Below, piece after piece: positions 1-7,410 of a stretch of 14,268 nt of DNA. The stretch is taken from NCBI GenBank assembly GCA_013813125.1, contig JACCSH010000075.1:1-14268 (forward strand), read 5' to 3'. The notes below the pieces were generated by a model. It ran no database searches. It was not told the origin of the DNA and saw only the letters and a program-made list of their open reading frames with translations. This stretch comes from Nocardioidaceae bacterium. Lineage in GTDB: Bacteria; Actinomycetota; Actinomycetes; Propionibacteriales; Nocardioidaceae. Each line of letters begins with the position of its first letter. Within the stretch, counting starts at the first letter, position 1. The translations under genes and the position numbers were made by a program.

Positions 1-866
1 CCACCGGATCGGGGCGAGCCGCGGCGCCACCCCGTGCCGGTCGAGCCCGCGCGGTCCTGCGTCGTCCCGTCGTCGCGGCCCTCGCCGTCGCCGTCGTCCT
101 GACCGGCGCAGGCACTGCTGCCGCCAACGACTGGCTGCAGATCTTTCGGACCGAGCAGATCGCTCCGGTCAGCCTCAGCACCGCCGATCTCAACGCTCTC
201 CCTGACCTGAGCGCGTACGGCGACCTCGCGGTGACGGGCGACCCGGACGTGCACGAGGTCCCGGACGCGGCGGCCGCGGCAGCGGACAGCGGCCTCGACG
301 TGCCGGAGGTGACCGACCTACCCCGCGGGATCAGCGGCGAGCCGGTCTACCAGGTAGGTGGAAAGGTGACCGCCACCTTCACCTTCTCTGCCAACCGCGC
401 CGACCGAGCCGCCGCGGAGGCTGGGGAAACCTTGCCCGACCCCCCGCCGGGCTTGGATGGGAGCACGGTGCGGCTGGTCGCCGGCCCGGGTGTTGCCCAA
501 ATCTGGGCGTCCTCCACCGGTGCGCCTGCGCTATTCGTCGGGCGCGCCGTCGCTCCCACGGCCTTCTCCTCCGGCGTACCGTTCGAGACGGTGCGCGACT
601 ACCTGCTGTCGCTTCCCGGCCTGCCGGACGACGTCGCGGCGCAGCTGCGCACGTTCAGCGTGGACGGCTCCACACTGCCGCTGCCCGTACCTGCCGAACA
701 CGTCACCACGTCGTCGGCACAGGTGAACGGAGTACCGGCCACGGTGTTGTCCACCCGCGACGAAACGATCGCGGCCGTCGTGTGGGTGGACGACGGGGTC
801 GTGACCGCCGTCGCCGGTTCACTAGACGTCGGCGAAGTCCTCTCGGTCGCCGAGGATCTGAGGTGA
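1..866 (+). CDS. Membrane-anchored extracytoplasmic protein of ABC exporter operon, 5' partial
   Basis: The reading frame enters from the left edge (first full codon at base 3) and is open to TGA at 864-866, so at least 287 residues are visible. No ATG, GTG or TTG occurs in frame before base 231. The GTG at 231 is not the real start, because a membrane segment is encoded upstream of it. Visible residues 11-21 are rich in Arg, and residues 23-41 form one hydrophobic helix, followed by an Asn-Asp-Trp-Leu-Gln sequence and about 240 mostly soluble residues. This indicates a cytoplasmic N-terminus, one membrane helix and an outer domain, as in anti-sigma-factor-like or sensor proteins. The family is not recognised with certainty. 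The stop overlaps the ABC ATPase start by 4 bases, so it is probably translated with that transporter and may be an accessory or sensory partner. Confidence 0.75.
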   Translation, partial: TGSGRAAAPPRAGRARAVLRRPVVAALAVAVVLTGAGTAAANDWLQIFRTEQIAPVSLSTADLNALPDLSAYGDLAVTGDPDVHEVPDAAAAAADSGLDVPEVTDLPRGISGEPVYQVGGKVTATFTFSANRADRAAAEAGETLPDPPPGLDGSTVRLVAGPGVAQIWASSTGAPALFVGRAVAPTAFSSGVPFETVRDYLLSLPGLPDDVAAQLRTFSVDGSTLPLPVPAEHVTTSSAQVNGVPATVLSTRDETIAAVVWVDDGVVTAVAGSLDVGEVLSVAEDLR

Positions 867-1861
867 CCGGCTCGACGGCCGTCGGCAACGCTGCACTTCG
901 CGAGGCGGCGCACCTCTTCGCGGGTGTGCCGCCGGCGCCCGCCGTGTGGTGCTCGGGTCTGCGCAAACGGTACGGCCAGCGGTCGGCGGTAAGCGACGTG
1001 TCCCTGGAGGTGGGTCGCGGCGAGATCGTCGGGCTGCTCGGTCCCAACGGGGCCGGGAAGACCACGGTGATCAAGATGCTCCTCGGCCTGGTTCACCCGG
1101 ATGCGGGAGAGGTGATGCTGCTCGGGCGGCCAGCAGCCGATCCGGCCGCGCGCGCCCGCGTCGGCTACCTGCCGGAGCTTTTCCGGTACCAGCCGTGGCT
1201 GAGCGCGGCCGAGGTGCTGGCCCTCCACGTACGTTTGGCGGCGGCCGACATATCTGTGGGAGAGCAGCGCGACTGCCTGTCCCTCGTCGGCCTGGCCGAA
1301 CGCGCCGGTGATCGCGTTGACGGTTTCTCGAAGGGCATGCAGCAGCGCCTCGGGCTGGCGGTCGCCCTGGTGGCTCGACCGGAGCTGGTGGTCCTGGACG
1401 AACCAACCAGCGCGCTTGATCCACTCGGCCGGGCCGACGTGCGCGACATCGTCTTGGCAATGAGGTCGCGGGGCGTCGCGGTGCTGCTGAACTCGCACCT
1501 GATCGGCGAGGTCGAACGGGTCTGCGACCGGGTGGTCATCCTCGACTCCGGGGGGGTCGCCGCATCGGGAACCCTGTTGGAGTTGCTCGGCCAGCGCCAG
1601 GTCCGGTTGCAGCTGAGCGACATCTCCCCGGCGGCTGAGGCACGGCTGGCCGCGACCGGGGACGTGGAGCGAGCCGGCGACTGGTTCACCGTGGCGGTGC
1701 CGGCCGATGACGACGGAACGGCCGTTCCCGACGTGGTGCGTGACCTGGTCACCATGGGTGCTCGGGTGCACGCGGTCGAGCCCGCGCGCATCAGCCTGGA
1801 GGAGCGCCTGCTCGGCATCCTGCGAGCGGGCTCCGCCACCCGGTCGGGAGAAGAGTTGTGA
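863..1861 (+). CDS. ABC-2-type transporter ATP-binding protein
   Basis: This 332-residue cytoplasmic ATPase would drive the permease encoded directly downstream. Walker A is GPNGAGKT at residues 60-67. The signature loop is the variant FSKGMQQR near 155-162, Walker B is VVLDEP near 176-181, and the H-loop is in LNSHLIGE. The Q-loop position reads GYLPE, a form common in ABC-2 export ATPases. The last ~100 residues are the usual variable C-terminal extension of drug/polysaccharide/bacteriocin export ATPases. The GTG at 863 was chosen because it gives a 4-base GTGA overlap with the preceding stop. An ATG at 782 in the same frame would add 27 Arg-rich residues encoded entirely inside the upstream gene and is unlikely. 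The cargo cannot be told from sequence; exporters of this type handle peptides, lipids, drugs or sodium. Confidence 0.9.
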   Translation: MTGSTAVGNAALREAAHLFAGVPPAPAVWCSGLRKRYGQRSAVSDVSLEVGRGEIVGLLGPNGAGKTTVIKMLLGLVHPDAGEVMLLGRPAADPAARARVGYLPELFRYQPWLSAAEVLALHVRLAAADISVGEQRDCLSLVGLAERAGDRVDGFSKGMQQRLGLAVALVARPELVVLDEPTSALDPLGRADVRDIVLAMRSRGVAVLLNSHLIGEVERVCDRVVILDSGGVAASGTLLELLGQRQVRLQLSDISPAAEARLAATGDVERAGDWFTVAVPADDDGTAVPDVVRDLVTMGARVHAVEPARISLEERLLGILRAGSATRSGEEL

Positions 1862-2718
1862 CGACGGCCCGGACGGTGCTGACCATCGCCGCGCTCACTC
1901 TGCGCGAGGCGTCGCGCCGGCGCGTGCTGCTCGCCCTCGCGGTGCTCACCGTCGTACTGCTGGCGTTGAGCGGCTGGGGGTTCTCACGCCTGGCAACAGA
2001 GTCCGGCGGCAGCGCGCTCACCAGCGGCGAGGCCCGGCTGACGGCCTCCATCCTGCTCAACCTGGTGATGTTCGGCTTCAGCCTGATCGCGGCGTTGGGT
2101 ACCGCCTTCCTGGCCGGGCCCACGTTGTCCGGCGAGACGGAGTCGGGCATCGCTTTGGCAGTGCTGGCCCGGCCAATTCGTCGCTCCGCTTTTCTGCTGG
2201 GCAAGTGGCTGGGGCTGGTGGTGTTCGGCAGCGGGTTCGTCGTGCTCGCCGGGCTGACCCAGTGCCTCGTCGTGCGGTGGACGGTGGACTACTGGCCACC
2301 GGACCTGGCGGGCGCCCTCGCACTGCTCGCGGCCCAGACGACCGTGCTGCTCACGCTCGCCGTGCTGCTCTCGACAGCCATCTCGCCGATGGCGTCGGGT
2401 GTGGTCGCGGTGGGCCTGTTCGGTACGACCTGGGTGGCTGGTGTGGTGGGTGGCCTGGGTGAGTCCCTCGGCAACGACGCCGTCGCACGCGTCGGCACCG
2501 TGTCGCAGATGCTTTTGCCCACCGACGGCCTCTGGCAAGGTGCGATGCACGCCTTCCAGGACCCGTCGGTGTTCGTCACGTTCGGCGGTGACGACGTCGC
2601 TGCCTTCCCGTTCCTGAGCGAGGCGCCGCTGACGGCTTCCTACCTCGCGTGGGTGGCGGTGTGGGTGGCGATGGTCTGGGGGCTGGCGGCGGCCTCCTTC
2701 CTGCGCAAGGACCTGTGA
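1858..2718 (+). CDS. ABC-2-type transporter permease
   Basis: This 286-residue integral membrane protein has about six hydrophobic helices and forms the export channel with the ATPase encoded just before it. The first helix lies near residues 23-40, and the last ends just before the C-terminal Arg-Lys-Asp-Leu. The cytoplasmic segment ETESGIALAVLARPIRR, followed by LLGKWLG, matches the conserved coupling region of ABC-2 permeases. The GTG start overlaps the ATPase stop by 4 bases (GTGA), with GGGAG at 1846-1850 as a well-placed ribosome site. Translation is therefore coupled across all three genes of the operon. There is only one permease gene, so the channel is probably a homodimer. The substrate is unknown. 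Confidence 0.9.
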   Translation: MTTARTVLTIAALTLREASRRRVLLALAVLTVVLLALSGWGFSRLATESGGSALTSGEARLTASILLNLVMFGFSLIAALGTAFLAGPTLSGETESGIALAVLARPIRRSAFLLGKWLGLVVFGSGFVVLAGLTQCLVVRWTVDYWPPDLAGALALLAAQTTVLLTLAVLLSTAISPMASGVVAVGLFGTTWVAGVVGGLGESLGNDAVARVGTVSQMLLPTDGLWQGAMHAFQDPSVFVTFGGDDVAAFPFLSEAPLTASYLAWVAVWVAMVWGLAAASFLRKDL

Positions 2719-2725
2719 CCGCTTC

Positions 2726-2806
2726 GACCCGACCGTGATGGCGCTCGCATTCATCGGTGTGGATTTGATTCTCGCCGGGCTTGGCCCAGCTATTACCGGT
2801 CGGGTC
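2726..2806. terminator. 10-bp inverted repeat after ABC operon, candidate terminator
   Basis: Arms gacccgaccg (2726-2735) and cggtcgggtc (2797-2806) are perfect reverse complements separated by 61 bases. A second small hairpin, gggc-ttg-gccc (2777-2787), lies inside the loop. The structure begins 8 bases after the permease stop and ends 35 bases before the next gene. It could end the ABC transcript or act as an operator for the SDR gene. There is no T-tract, so the role is uncertain. Confidence 0.4.
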
Positions 2807-2841
2807 AGGCCTTCGTCAGCGCAGGGTCGGAGCCTTGCCGC

Positions 2842-3615
2842 ATGTCCGAAACATTGCGCGGCGGCGCCCCACCCGATTCCGTCCACCTCGCCGCCCTGGT
2901 CACCGGTGGCTCCAGGGGCATCGGGGCAGCCACTGTCCGAGTGCTTGCCCGAGCAGGCCTGCGCACGTGTTTCACCTACCTTCGAAACCACGACGCCGCC
3001 GCCGCGCTGGTAGCCGAGGTCTCTAACCTGACGAGCGTCACCGCTGTTAGGGCCGACGCCACCAAGGAGGACGATGCCGTGTGCGCCTTTGAGGTGGCTG
3101 AAACGCTGGGCAGAGTCGCGGTGCTGGTCAACAACGTCGGCGCGACCTGGAAGGTCGCGGGCTTGGTGTCGTGGACCGCGGACGACATCCGCCGGGTTCT
3201 CGACGTGAACCTCTATTCAGCCCTCATCATGTCTCGCGTCGCCCTCGAACGCTGGCATGACGATCCGGCGGGCCGTTCGATCATCAACGTTTCCTCGGCC
3301 GCAGCCAAGACTGGTGCACCGGCTGAGTATGTCCCATACGCGGCTGCCAAGGCGGGGATCGACGCCCTCACCACCGGGCTGGCGAAGGAGGTCGCCCGCC
3401 TCGGAATCCGGGTCAACGCCGTCGCGCCGGGAACCACGGACACCGAGATCCACGCCGCCGCGGGTGATCCGGGACGTGGCGCTCGTGTTGCCGCCACTGT
3501 TCCCATGGGGCGTATCGCGTCCGCCGAGGAGGTTGCCGACACCATCGCGTGGCTGGCTTCCAGCCAGGCTAGCTACGTGAGTGGGGCTGTGGTGCGTGTC
3601 ACCGGTGGGGCGTAA
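2842..3615 (+). CDS. SDR-family NAD(P)-dependent oxidoreductase
   Basis: This 257-residue enzyme is a classical short-chain dehydrogenase/reductase, a cytoplasmic Rossmann-fold protein that interconverts alcohols and ketones. The cofactor motif TGGSRGIG is at residues 21-28 and NNVG at 97-100. The catalytic set is complete: Asn123, Ser152, Tyr166 and Lys170, in VSSAAAK and YAAAKAG. The C-terminal VSGAVVRVTGG is the usual SDR ending, close to FabG and glucose-dehydrogenase-like members. The ATG at 2842 is preceded by CGGAG at 2828-2832. The substrate is not predictable; a FabG-like 3-oxoacyl reductase role is possible, but no other fatty-acid genes are near. The next gene encodes another NAD(P)-dependent dehydrogenase in the same direction, so the two may serve one catabolic or modification route. 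Confidence 0.88.
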   Translation: MSETLRGGAPPDSVHLAALVTGGSRGIGAATVRVLARAGLRTCFTYLRNHDAAAALVAEVSNLTSVTAVRADATKEDDAVCAFEVAETLGRVAVLVNNVGATWKVAGLVSWTADDIRRVLDVNLYSALIMSRVALERWHDDPAGRSIINVSSAAAKTGAPAEYVPYAAAKAGIDALTTGLAKEVARLGIRVNAVAPGTTDTEIHAAAGDPGRGARVAATVPMGRIASAEEVADTIAWLASSQASYVSGAVVRVTGGA

Positions 3616-3800
3616 CCAGGCGCCGCGGCCTCGGGAGACACACCGGCAGACCGAGTCTCTGAGTGGGGCCACTACACCAACCTGCCTCAAGGCCCACGGT
3701 CCCCGCGACCCCAATCGACGCCGAGCGGACATCACTTGCTGTTAGAGGTGGCGCAGCATTCGGCTGTCGATCTCGATCGCACCGAACGAACGGAGATGAC

Positions 3801-4676
3801 ATGGCAATCGCGTTTCTTGGACTCGGCCACATGGGCCTGCCGATGGCGACGAACCTGGCCAAGAGCGGCGTCGATCTGATCGTGTGGAACCGCACCGCCC
3901 ACCGAGCCCGTCCACTGGCCGAACTCGGTGCACGCGTGGCTCCGTCCGTCGAGGAAGCCATCGCCGAGAGCGACCTCGTGATCCTCATGCTGGCCAACGA
4001 CAGGGTCATCGACTTGGTCCTCGGTCGCAACACCGATCGATTCGCGCAAGTGGCGGGGAGAGTATTGGTCCACATGGGCACGACCTCGCCGGCATACTCC
4101 AGGGGCCTGGGTGACGACACCGAGGCGGCAGGCGGTCACTACGTCGAAGCCCCCGTCTCTGGAAGTCGGGAACCAGCAGAACGAGCGCAGCTGATCGCCA
4201 TGATCGCTGGCCGCGGCGGGGTGATCGCGAAAGTCACTGCGACGCTCAAGCCAATGTGTAAGACGGTGGTGGCCGTGGGCGAGGTGCCGCAGGCGCTCGA
4301 GATGAAGCTGGCCGTCAACACCTTCTTGATCAGTCAGGTCGTCGGCCTGGTCGAGTCATTCCATCTCGCCAAGAGCAGGAGCCTCGATGTTCGTGTCTTC
4401 CAGGAGATCCTCGACTCTGGTCCAATGGCCAGCTCCGTCTCGGTGATGAAGCTGGAGAAACTCATACGCAGCGACTTTCGGCCCCAGGCGACGGTGTCAG
4501 ATGTGCTGTACAACGCGCGACTTATCCAGGAAGCCGCCCAAGAGTCGCAACTGCATCTGCCGCTTCTCGAGCAGGCCGCGGAACTGTTCCAGCAGGCCGC
4601 AGCATTGGGCTACGGTGCTGAGGACATGGCGGCCGTACTCAGAGCGCTCGAATCCGGCCAAGACGTGTCCAGATAA
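3801..4676 (+). CDS. NAD(P)-dependent beta-hydroxyacid dehydrogenase family protein
   Basis: This 291-residue protein belongs to the 3-hydroxyisobutyrate dehydrogenase / tartronate-semialdehyde reductase / 6-phosphogluconate-dehydrogenase-like family. The N-terminal dinucleotide motif is FLGLGHMGLPMA (residues 5-16). The substrate-binding segment EAPVSGS is at 116-122. The catalytic Lys169 and Asn173 lie in MKLAVN, so this is not one of the imine reductases, which lack that Lys. The C-terminal helical domain ends in the usual GYGAEDMAAVLRALE. The ATG at 3801 was chosen because it starts exactly at the Rossmann strand with CGGAG five bases upstream; an in-frame ATG at 3663 would add 46 non-homologous residues. 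The exact 2-hydroxy- or 3-hydroxyacid substrate is unknown. Confidence 0.88.
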   Translation: MAIAFLGLGHMGLPMATNLAKSGVDLIVWNRTAHRARPLAELGARVAPSVEEAIAESDLVILMLANDRVIDLVLGRNTDRFAQVAGRVLVHMGTTSPAYSRGLGDDTEAAGGHYVEAPVSGSREPAERAQLIAMIAGRGGVIAKVTATLKPMCKTVVAVGEVPQALEMKLAVNTFLISQVVGLVESFHLAKSRSLDVRVFQEILDSGPMASSVSVMKLEKLIRSDFRPQATVSDVLYNARLIQEAAQESQLHLPLLEQAAELFQQAAALGYGAEDMAAVLRALESGQDVSR

Positions 4677-4731
4677 GGCCGACTGCGCCCTGATGGTCGA
4701 CGCGTCGTGCTTGTGCGGACTAGCGTTCTGA

Positions 4732-4749
4732 GCCAGGTGTCGACCTGGC
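4732..4749 (+). terminator. Hairpin after dehydrogenase gene, candidate terminator
   Basis: A perfect 7-bp stem, gccaggt/acctggc, with a 4-base loop gtcg, begins 56 bases after the dehydrogenase stop. It has no U-tract, as is common for actinomycete terminators, so function is only inferred from its compactness and position. It would insulate the regulator gene from upstream transcription. Confidence 0.45.
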
Positions 4750-4758
4750 GGTCGCCGA

Positions 4759-4787
4759 AGGTAAGCGGGACGTCAGCGGCACGTCAG
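4759..4787 (+). promoter_or_regulatory. Heptamer direct repeats at 11-bp period, candidate SARP box
   Basis: The heptamer acgtcag occurs twice exactly, at 4770-4776 and 4781-4787, with a 4-base spacer. A third copy matching 5 of 7 (aggtaag) sits one 11-bp step upstream at 4759-4765. SARP/AfsR-type regulators are known to bind heptameric direct repeats spaced by one 11-bp helical turn just upstream of the -10 region. A weak -10-like hexamer, gagact, follows at 4798-4803. The repeats lie ~150 bp upstream of a SARP gene, suggesting autoregulation. Binding is inferred from spacing only; the heptamer is not a known consensus. Confidence 0.4.
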
Positions 4788-4885
4788 TACGGCGGGCGAG
4801 ACTGTCGGCGGCACCGCTTCGACCGGCCTTGACCTCGGGGTCGATCATCGTTCATGCCCAAAACATCGAGAGCGGAGGCACCCTG

Positions 4886-4942
4886 ATGGTCGGCCGGGCG
4901 ATGGCTGTGGCGACAGGGTGCGAAGTCGACGCCAATGAGTAA
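4886..4942 (+). CDS. Candidate 18-residue leader peptide overlapping SARP start
   Basis: The ATG at 4886 is preceded at 7 bases by GGAGG (4874-4878), one of the best ribosome sites in the window. The reading frame encodes MVGRAMAVATGCEVDANE and stops at TAA 4940-4942, overlapping the regulator's ATG at 4935. The regulator's own ATG has only a weak GAAG upstream, so ribosomes finishing this short frame could reinitiate there. An 8-bp inverted repeat (gcaccctg 4878-4885, cagggtgc 4914-4921) spans the leader: its first arm starts at the last base of the ribosome site. The peptide has no recognisable motif. It may be a coupling leader or chance. Confidence 0.3.
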   Translation: MVGRAMAVATGCEVDANE

Positions 4943-7016
4943 CCCTAATGAAGCCGGACTGCAAGGCGGCCGAATGCCAAGGCTGAATGTCCTGGGTCCC
5001 ATCACGATCCGGGTGGCCGGTGTACCGCTGCCGGTGCCCGCCAGGCTGGATCGCTCGGTGCTGGTCCATCTCCTTCTCGCCGAAGGACGTGCACTGTCGG
5101 TCGAACTCCTCATCGAGGCGGTGTGGGGCCAGAGGCCGCCCATTCAGGCCAGGAACGCGCTCCAGGTGAAGATCTCCCGGCTACGCGCCCTGCTCGGTGA
5201 TGACGGAGCAGGACTCGCCTACACCCAGGGCGCCTACCGGCTCACGGTCGAACATGACCAGGTCGACGCCCGGGTCTTCAGCTCCTGCCTCAAACGAGCA
5301 ACCGATCTGATGACCAGCCAGGACCATGACGGGGCCAAGGCGCAGCTCGTCCGTGCCATGGAACTTTGGCGGGATGAGCCGCTGAGCGACCTCGACGATC
5401 ATCCGCGGTTGGTCGCGGCCCGGCTCCGGCTGGGCGAGGAGTGGATCACTGCGCAAGAACTCCTGGCCGAGATCTCGCTCGCTTCCTCGACCGTGCTCAA
5501 CGAGCCGATCGCGCGTCTCCGCAAGGTGCTCGAGCGCGATCCGCTGCGATCCCGAGCGCGTCTGCTCCTTATGCAGGCCCTGGAGCGTTCCGGGCGACGA
5601 CCCGAAGCCCTGGCGGTCTACGACGCGGGCAGAAGGTTGCTCGCCGAGCAGACGGGATTGAGCCCCGCTGCAGAGCTGCAGGACGCCTTCGAGGCTCTCT
5701 TGGACGCCGAGCGACGCGCGTCCAGCCGCAGCGTAGGTCACCAGGTGACCATGACCGCACCGACCGGATCCATTGAGACAGCCAGGTGGTTGGCGGCGGA
5801 GGGGGAGGGTAGAGCAGCTCTTCGTCTAGCGCTGAGGGGTTCGTGGTGGTGGTGGTTTGGTGGCAGCCGTTCAGCCGGACGGGACCTTCTCGAAGACCTG
5901 ATCGGGCATGAGGCCACGACCGAGGCAGCTCCGCAGGACGTACTGCAGGCAACCGCATGGCTCGCCGTGTTCGAGGCGGTTGAAGCTGGAGCCGAGCGGG
6001 CGTTGAGGTCTGGGGAGCGGGCGCTGGAGGAGGCGCAGCGCCACGGGTGGACGCGCCATGAGGCCCTGGCAGCGGTGCTCTTGGCCGAGCGCCTTTACCA
6101 GCGCGGCGCCCACGGTCGGGCAGGAACGCTCATGCGAGCCAGCCGGGCACTGTTCGCAGAGCAGGGCGACGAGTGGGGTCTCGCCTTCACCGACACCGTC
6201 GACGCCAAGGCCACCCTGCTCGCTGGTTACGTCGTGGCGGCCGAGCGCCGCGCGGGTGTGCTACTGCGCGCCTTCGAGGAGATGGGGGAGCCTGCCGGGC
6301 ACATCATGGCTCTGGACCTGGCGGGCTATTGCGCCGAGATCCATGGTGACCTGCATGCTTCGATCAGGATCCATCGTCGGGCGCTGGACCTGGCTCGTCG
6401 GGCCCAGGCACCGGAGTGGGAGGCCTCGCAGCTCACCAGGCTAGGTTCCGCACTGGCACTGGCTGGGAGCTCTGAGGCCGTCCCGACGCTGGAGAGCGCC
6501 ATCGCTCTGGCCGGCCACATCAAGTCGGGTGCCAGCCTTGCCTTGGCCGAGAACGGTCTTGGGCTCGCAGCCGCTCTGGGTGGGGACGAGGCCATGGCTG
6601 CCGAAGCGCACGGGCGTGCTCTGGACTGGTACCAGCGACAGCAGTCGCCAGCTGGCATTAGCTACAGCGCAGGCAGGCTTGCCCAGGGGCTGGTCGGGCT
6701 GGACCCCGACCTGGCCGGCCAGCTTGCCATTCGGTCAGTGGACCTCGCGATCGAAACCGGAGATCCCCGCGCCGTCGCCCACGGGCTTGAGGCCGTCGCA
6801 TGCTCAGAACCAGACCCAGTGGCAAGCGCCCGTGCGCTTGGTGCTGCTCGCGCCCTCAGGAAGGCAACTGCGGCGCCGCTTCCTCCAGCCCTGAACTCGG
6901 CTCTGTTGGACCGCGAGAAGTTGCTGCATCGGCGTCTCGGGGATCGACTGGTCGAGGAATTGCATCGCGGCGCCGACGACACCCGCCACAGATTGGCGAC
7001 CGGAAGCCGATCGTGA
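4935..7016 (+). CDS. AfsR/SARP-type transcriptional activator with C-terminal helical-repeat region
   Basis: This is a 693-residue cytoplasmic DNA-binding regulator. Residues ~17-105 are an OmpR-like winged helix, with VLGPITI, LLIEAVWG and ARNALQVKISRLRALLG typical of SARPs. Residues ~110-258 are the bacterial transcriptional activator domain (BTAD), ending with EALAVYDAGRRLLAEQTGLSP. The remaining ~430 residues are Ala/Leu-rich helical pairs consistent with a TPR-like array, beginning near a Trp304-Trp307 run. No P-loop or NB-ARC ATPase module lies between BTAD and the repeats, unlike full AfsR. SARPs usually activate specialised-metabolite clusters; the target is not evident. ATG 4935 is used; ATG 4974 (residue 14, with aaggcgg upstream) would keep the whole domain and is a real alternative. 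Possible autoregulatory repeats and a leader ORF lie upstream. Confidence 0.85.
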   Translation: MSNPNEAGLQGGRMPRLNVLGPITIRVAGVPLPVPARLDRSVLVHLLLAEGRALSVELLIEAVWGQRPPIQARNALQVKISRLRALLGDDGAGLAYTQGAYRLTVEHDQVDARVFSSCLKRATDLMTSQDHDGAKAQLVRAMELWRDEPLSDLDDHPRLVAARLRLGEEWITAQELLAEISLASSTVLNEPIARLRKVLERDPLRSRARLLLMQALERSGRRPEALAVYDAGRRLLAEQTGLSPAAELQDAFEALLDAERRASSRSVGHQVTMTAPTGSIETARWLAAEGEGRAALRLALRGSWWWWFGGSRSAGRDLLEDLIGHEATTEAAPQDVLQATAWLAVFEAVEAGAERALRSGERALEEAQRHGWTRHEALAAVLLAERLYQRGAHGRAGTLMRASRALFAEQGDEWGLAFTDTVDAKATLLAGYVVAAERRAGVLLRAFEEMGEPAGHIMALDLAGYCAEIHGDLHASIRIHRRALDLARRAQAPEWEASQLTRLGSALALAGSSEAVPTLESAIALAGHIKSGASLALAENGLGLAAALGGDEAMAAEAHGRALDWYQRQQSPAGISYSAGRLAQGLVGLDPDLAGQLAIRSVDLAIETGDPRAVAHGLEAVACSEPDPVASARALGAARALRKATAAPLPPALNSALLDREKLLHRRLGDRLVEELHRGADDTRHRLATGSRS

Positions 7017-7042
7017 GCGCGGCAATCCCAGAAGGAAACACC

Positions 7043-7300
7043 ATGCGAAGCAGCCTGATCCCGGCGCTCATGGCCGAGGCCAAGGTCCTGGCGCTCGACG
7101 AACCGTCCCTAGAGTTGGCCCCCAAGGTCGTCGATGAGGTGTTCAGGGTCGTGGAGGATGTCCGCTGGGAGGAACCATGGTGGTGCTCGTCGAACACAAC
7201 GCGCGCGCCCCTGATGGCAGCCGACATGGATACGTCATCCAGTCCGGTCACCGTCACCCAGGCAGAGGGCATGGGAGCCGAGCCGAGATCACAGTCCGCC
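7043..7300 (+). pseudogene. Decayed fragment of a LivF-type branched-chain amino acid ABC ATPase
   Basis: The first frame (from ATG 7043) reads ALMAEAKVLALDEPSLELAP, then KVVDEVFRVVEDV. This is the Walker B and D-loop region of high-affinity branched-chain amino acid transporter ATPases of the LivF kind. Near 7165-7176 the similarity jumps to another frame: TMVVLVEHNARA, then HGYVIQSG, both typical LivF C-terminal strings. Short stretches between and after them (APLMAAD, TVTQAEGMGAE) return to the first frame, so several frameshifts are present. The Walker A, Q-loop and signature regions, roughly the first 60% of the protein, are missing. No intact liv genes are in the window. An AGAAGGAA ribosome-like site precedes the ATG, but no working product is expected. 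The intergenic stretch 7017-7410 holds nothing else clear. Confidence 0.75.
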
Positions 7301-7410
7301 AGTCGCCGGTGACTCCCGATTCAGATCGCAGGCAGCGCGATTGTCACCGCGAAGGGACGAGCTAGGAGGGCATAACGTCGTCCAAAGCGAGAACAGAAGA
7401 GAGGAAGCCG

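Noticed and set aside
782..862. Upstream ATG extension of the ABC ATPase
   Set aside because: It would add 27 Arg-rich residues encoded wholly inside the preceding gene; the GTG at 863 gives the standard 4-base overlap.
599..1771. Long minus-strand open frame of 390 codons opposite the ABC genes
   Set aside because: Its product is His/Arg/Gln-rich and low in plausible domains. It lies opposite two genes with clear motifs, and such antisense frames are expected in high-GC DNA.
1984..2991. Minus-strand open frame of 335 codons opposite the permease gene
   Set aside because: Composition is a shadow of the hydrophobic permease codons, and it crosses the intergenic inverted repeat; no domain is visible.
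3663..3800. N-terminal extension of the beta-hydroxyacid dehydrogenase
   Set aside because: The 46 extra residues have no homology pattern, and the ATG at 3801 has a ribosome site and begins at the Rossmann fold.
3616..3800. Weak 5-bp inverted repeats and a ttgctg element between the two dehydrogenase genes
   Set aside because: The stems are short with 15-16 base loops and no matching -10 follows; no better than chance in this base composition.
5844..5855. Tandem tgg repeat inside the SARP gene
   Set aside because: It encodes the Trp304-Trp307 run at the start of the helical-repeat region; four copies are too few to suggest a phase-variable tract.
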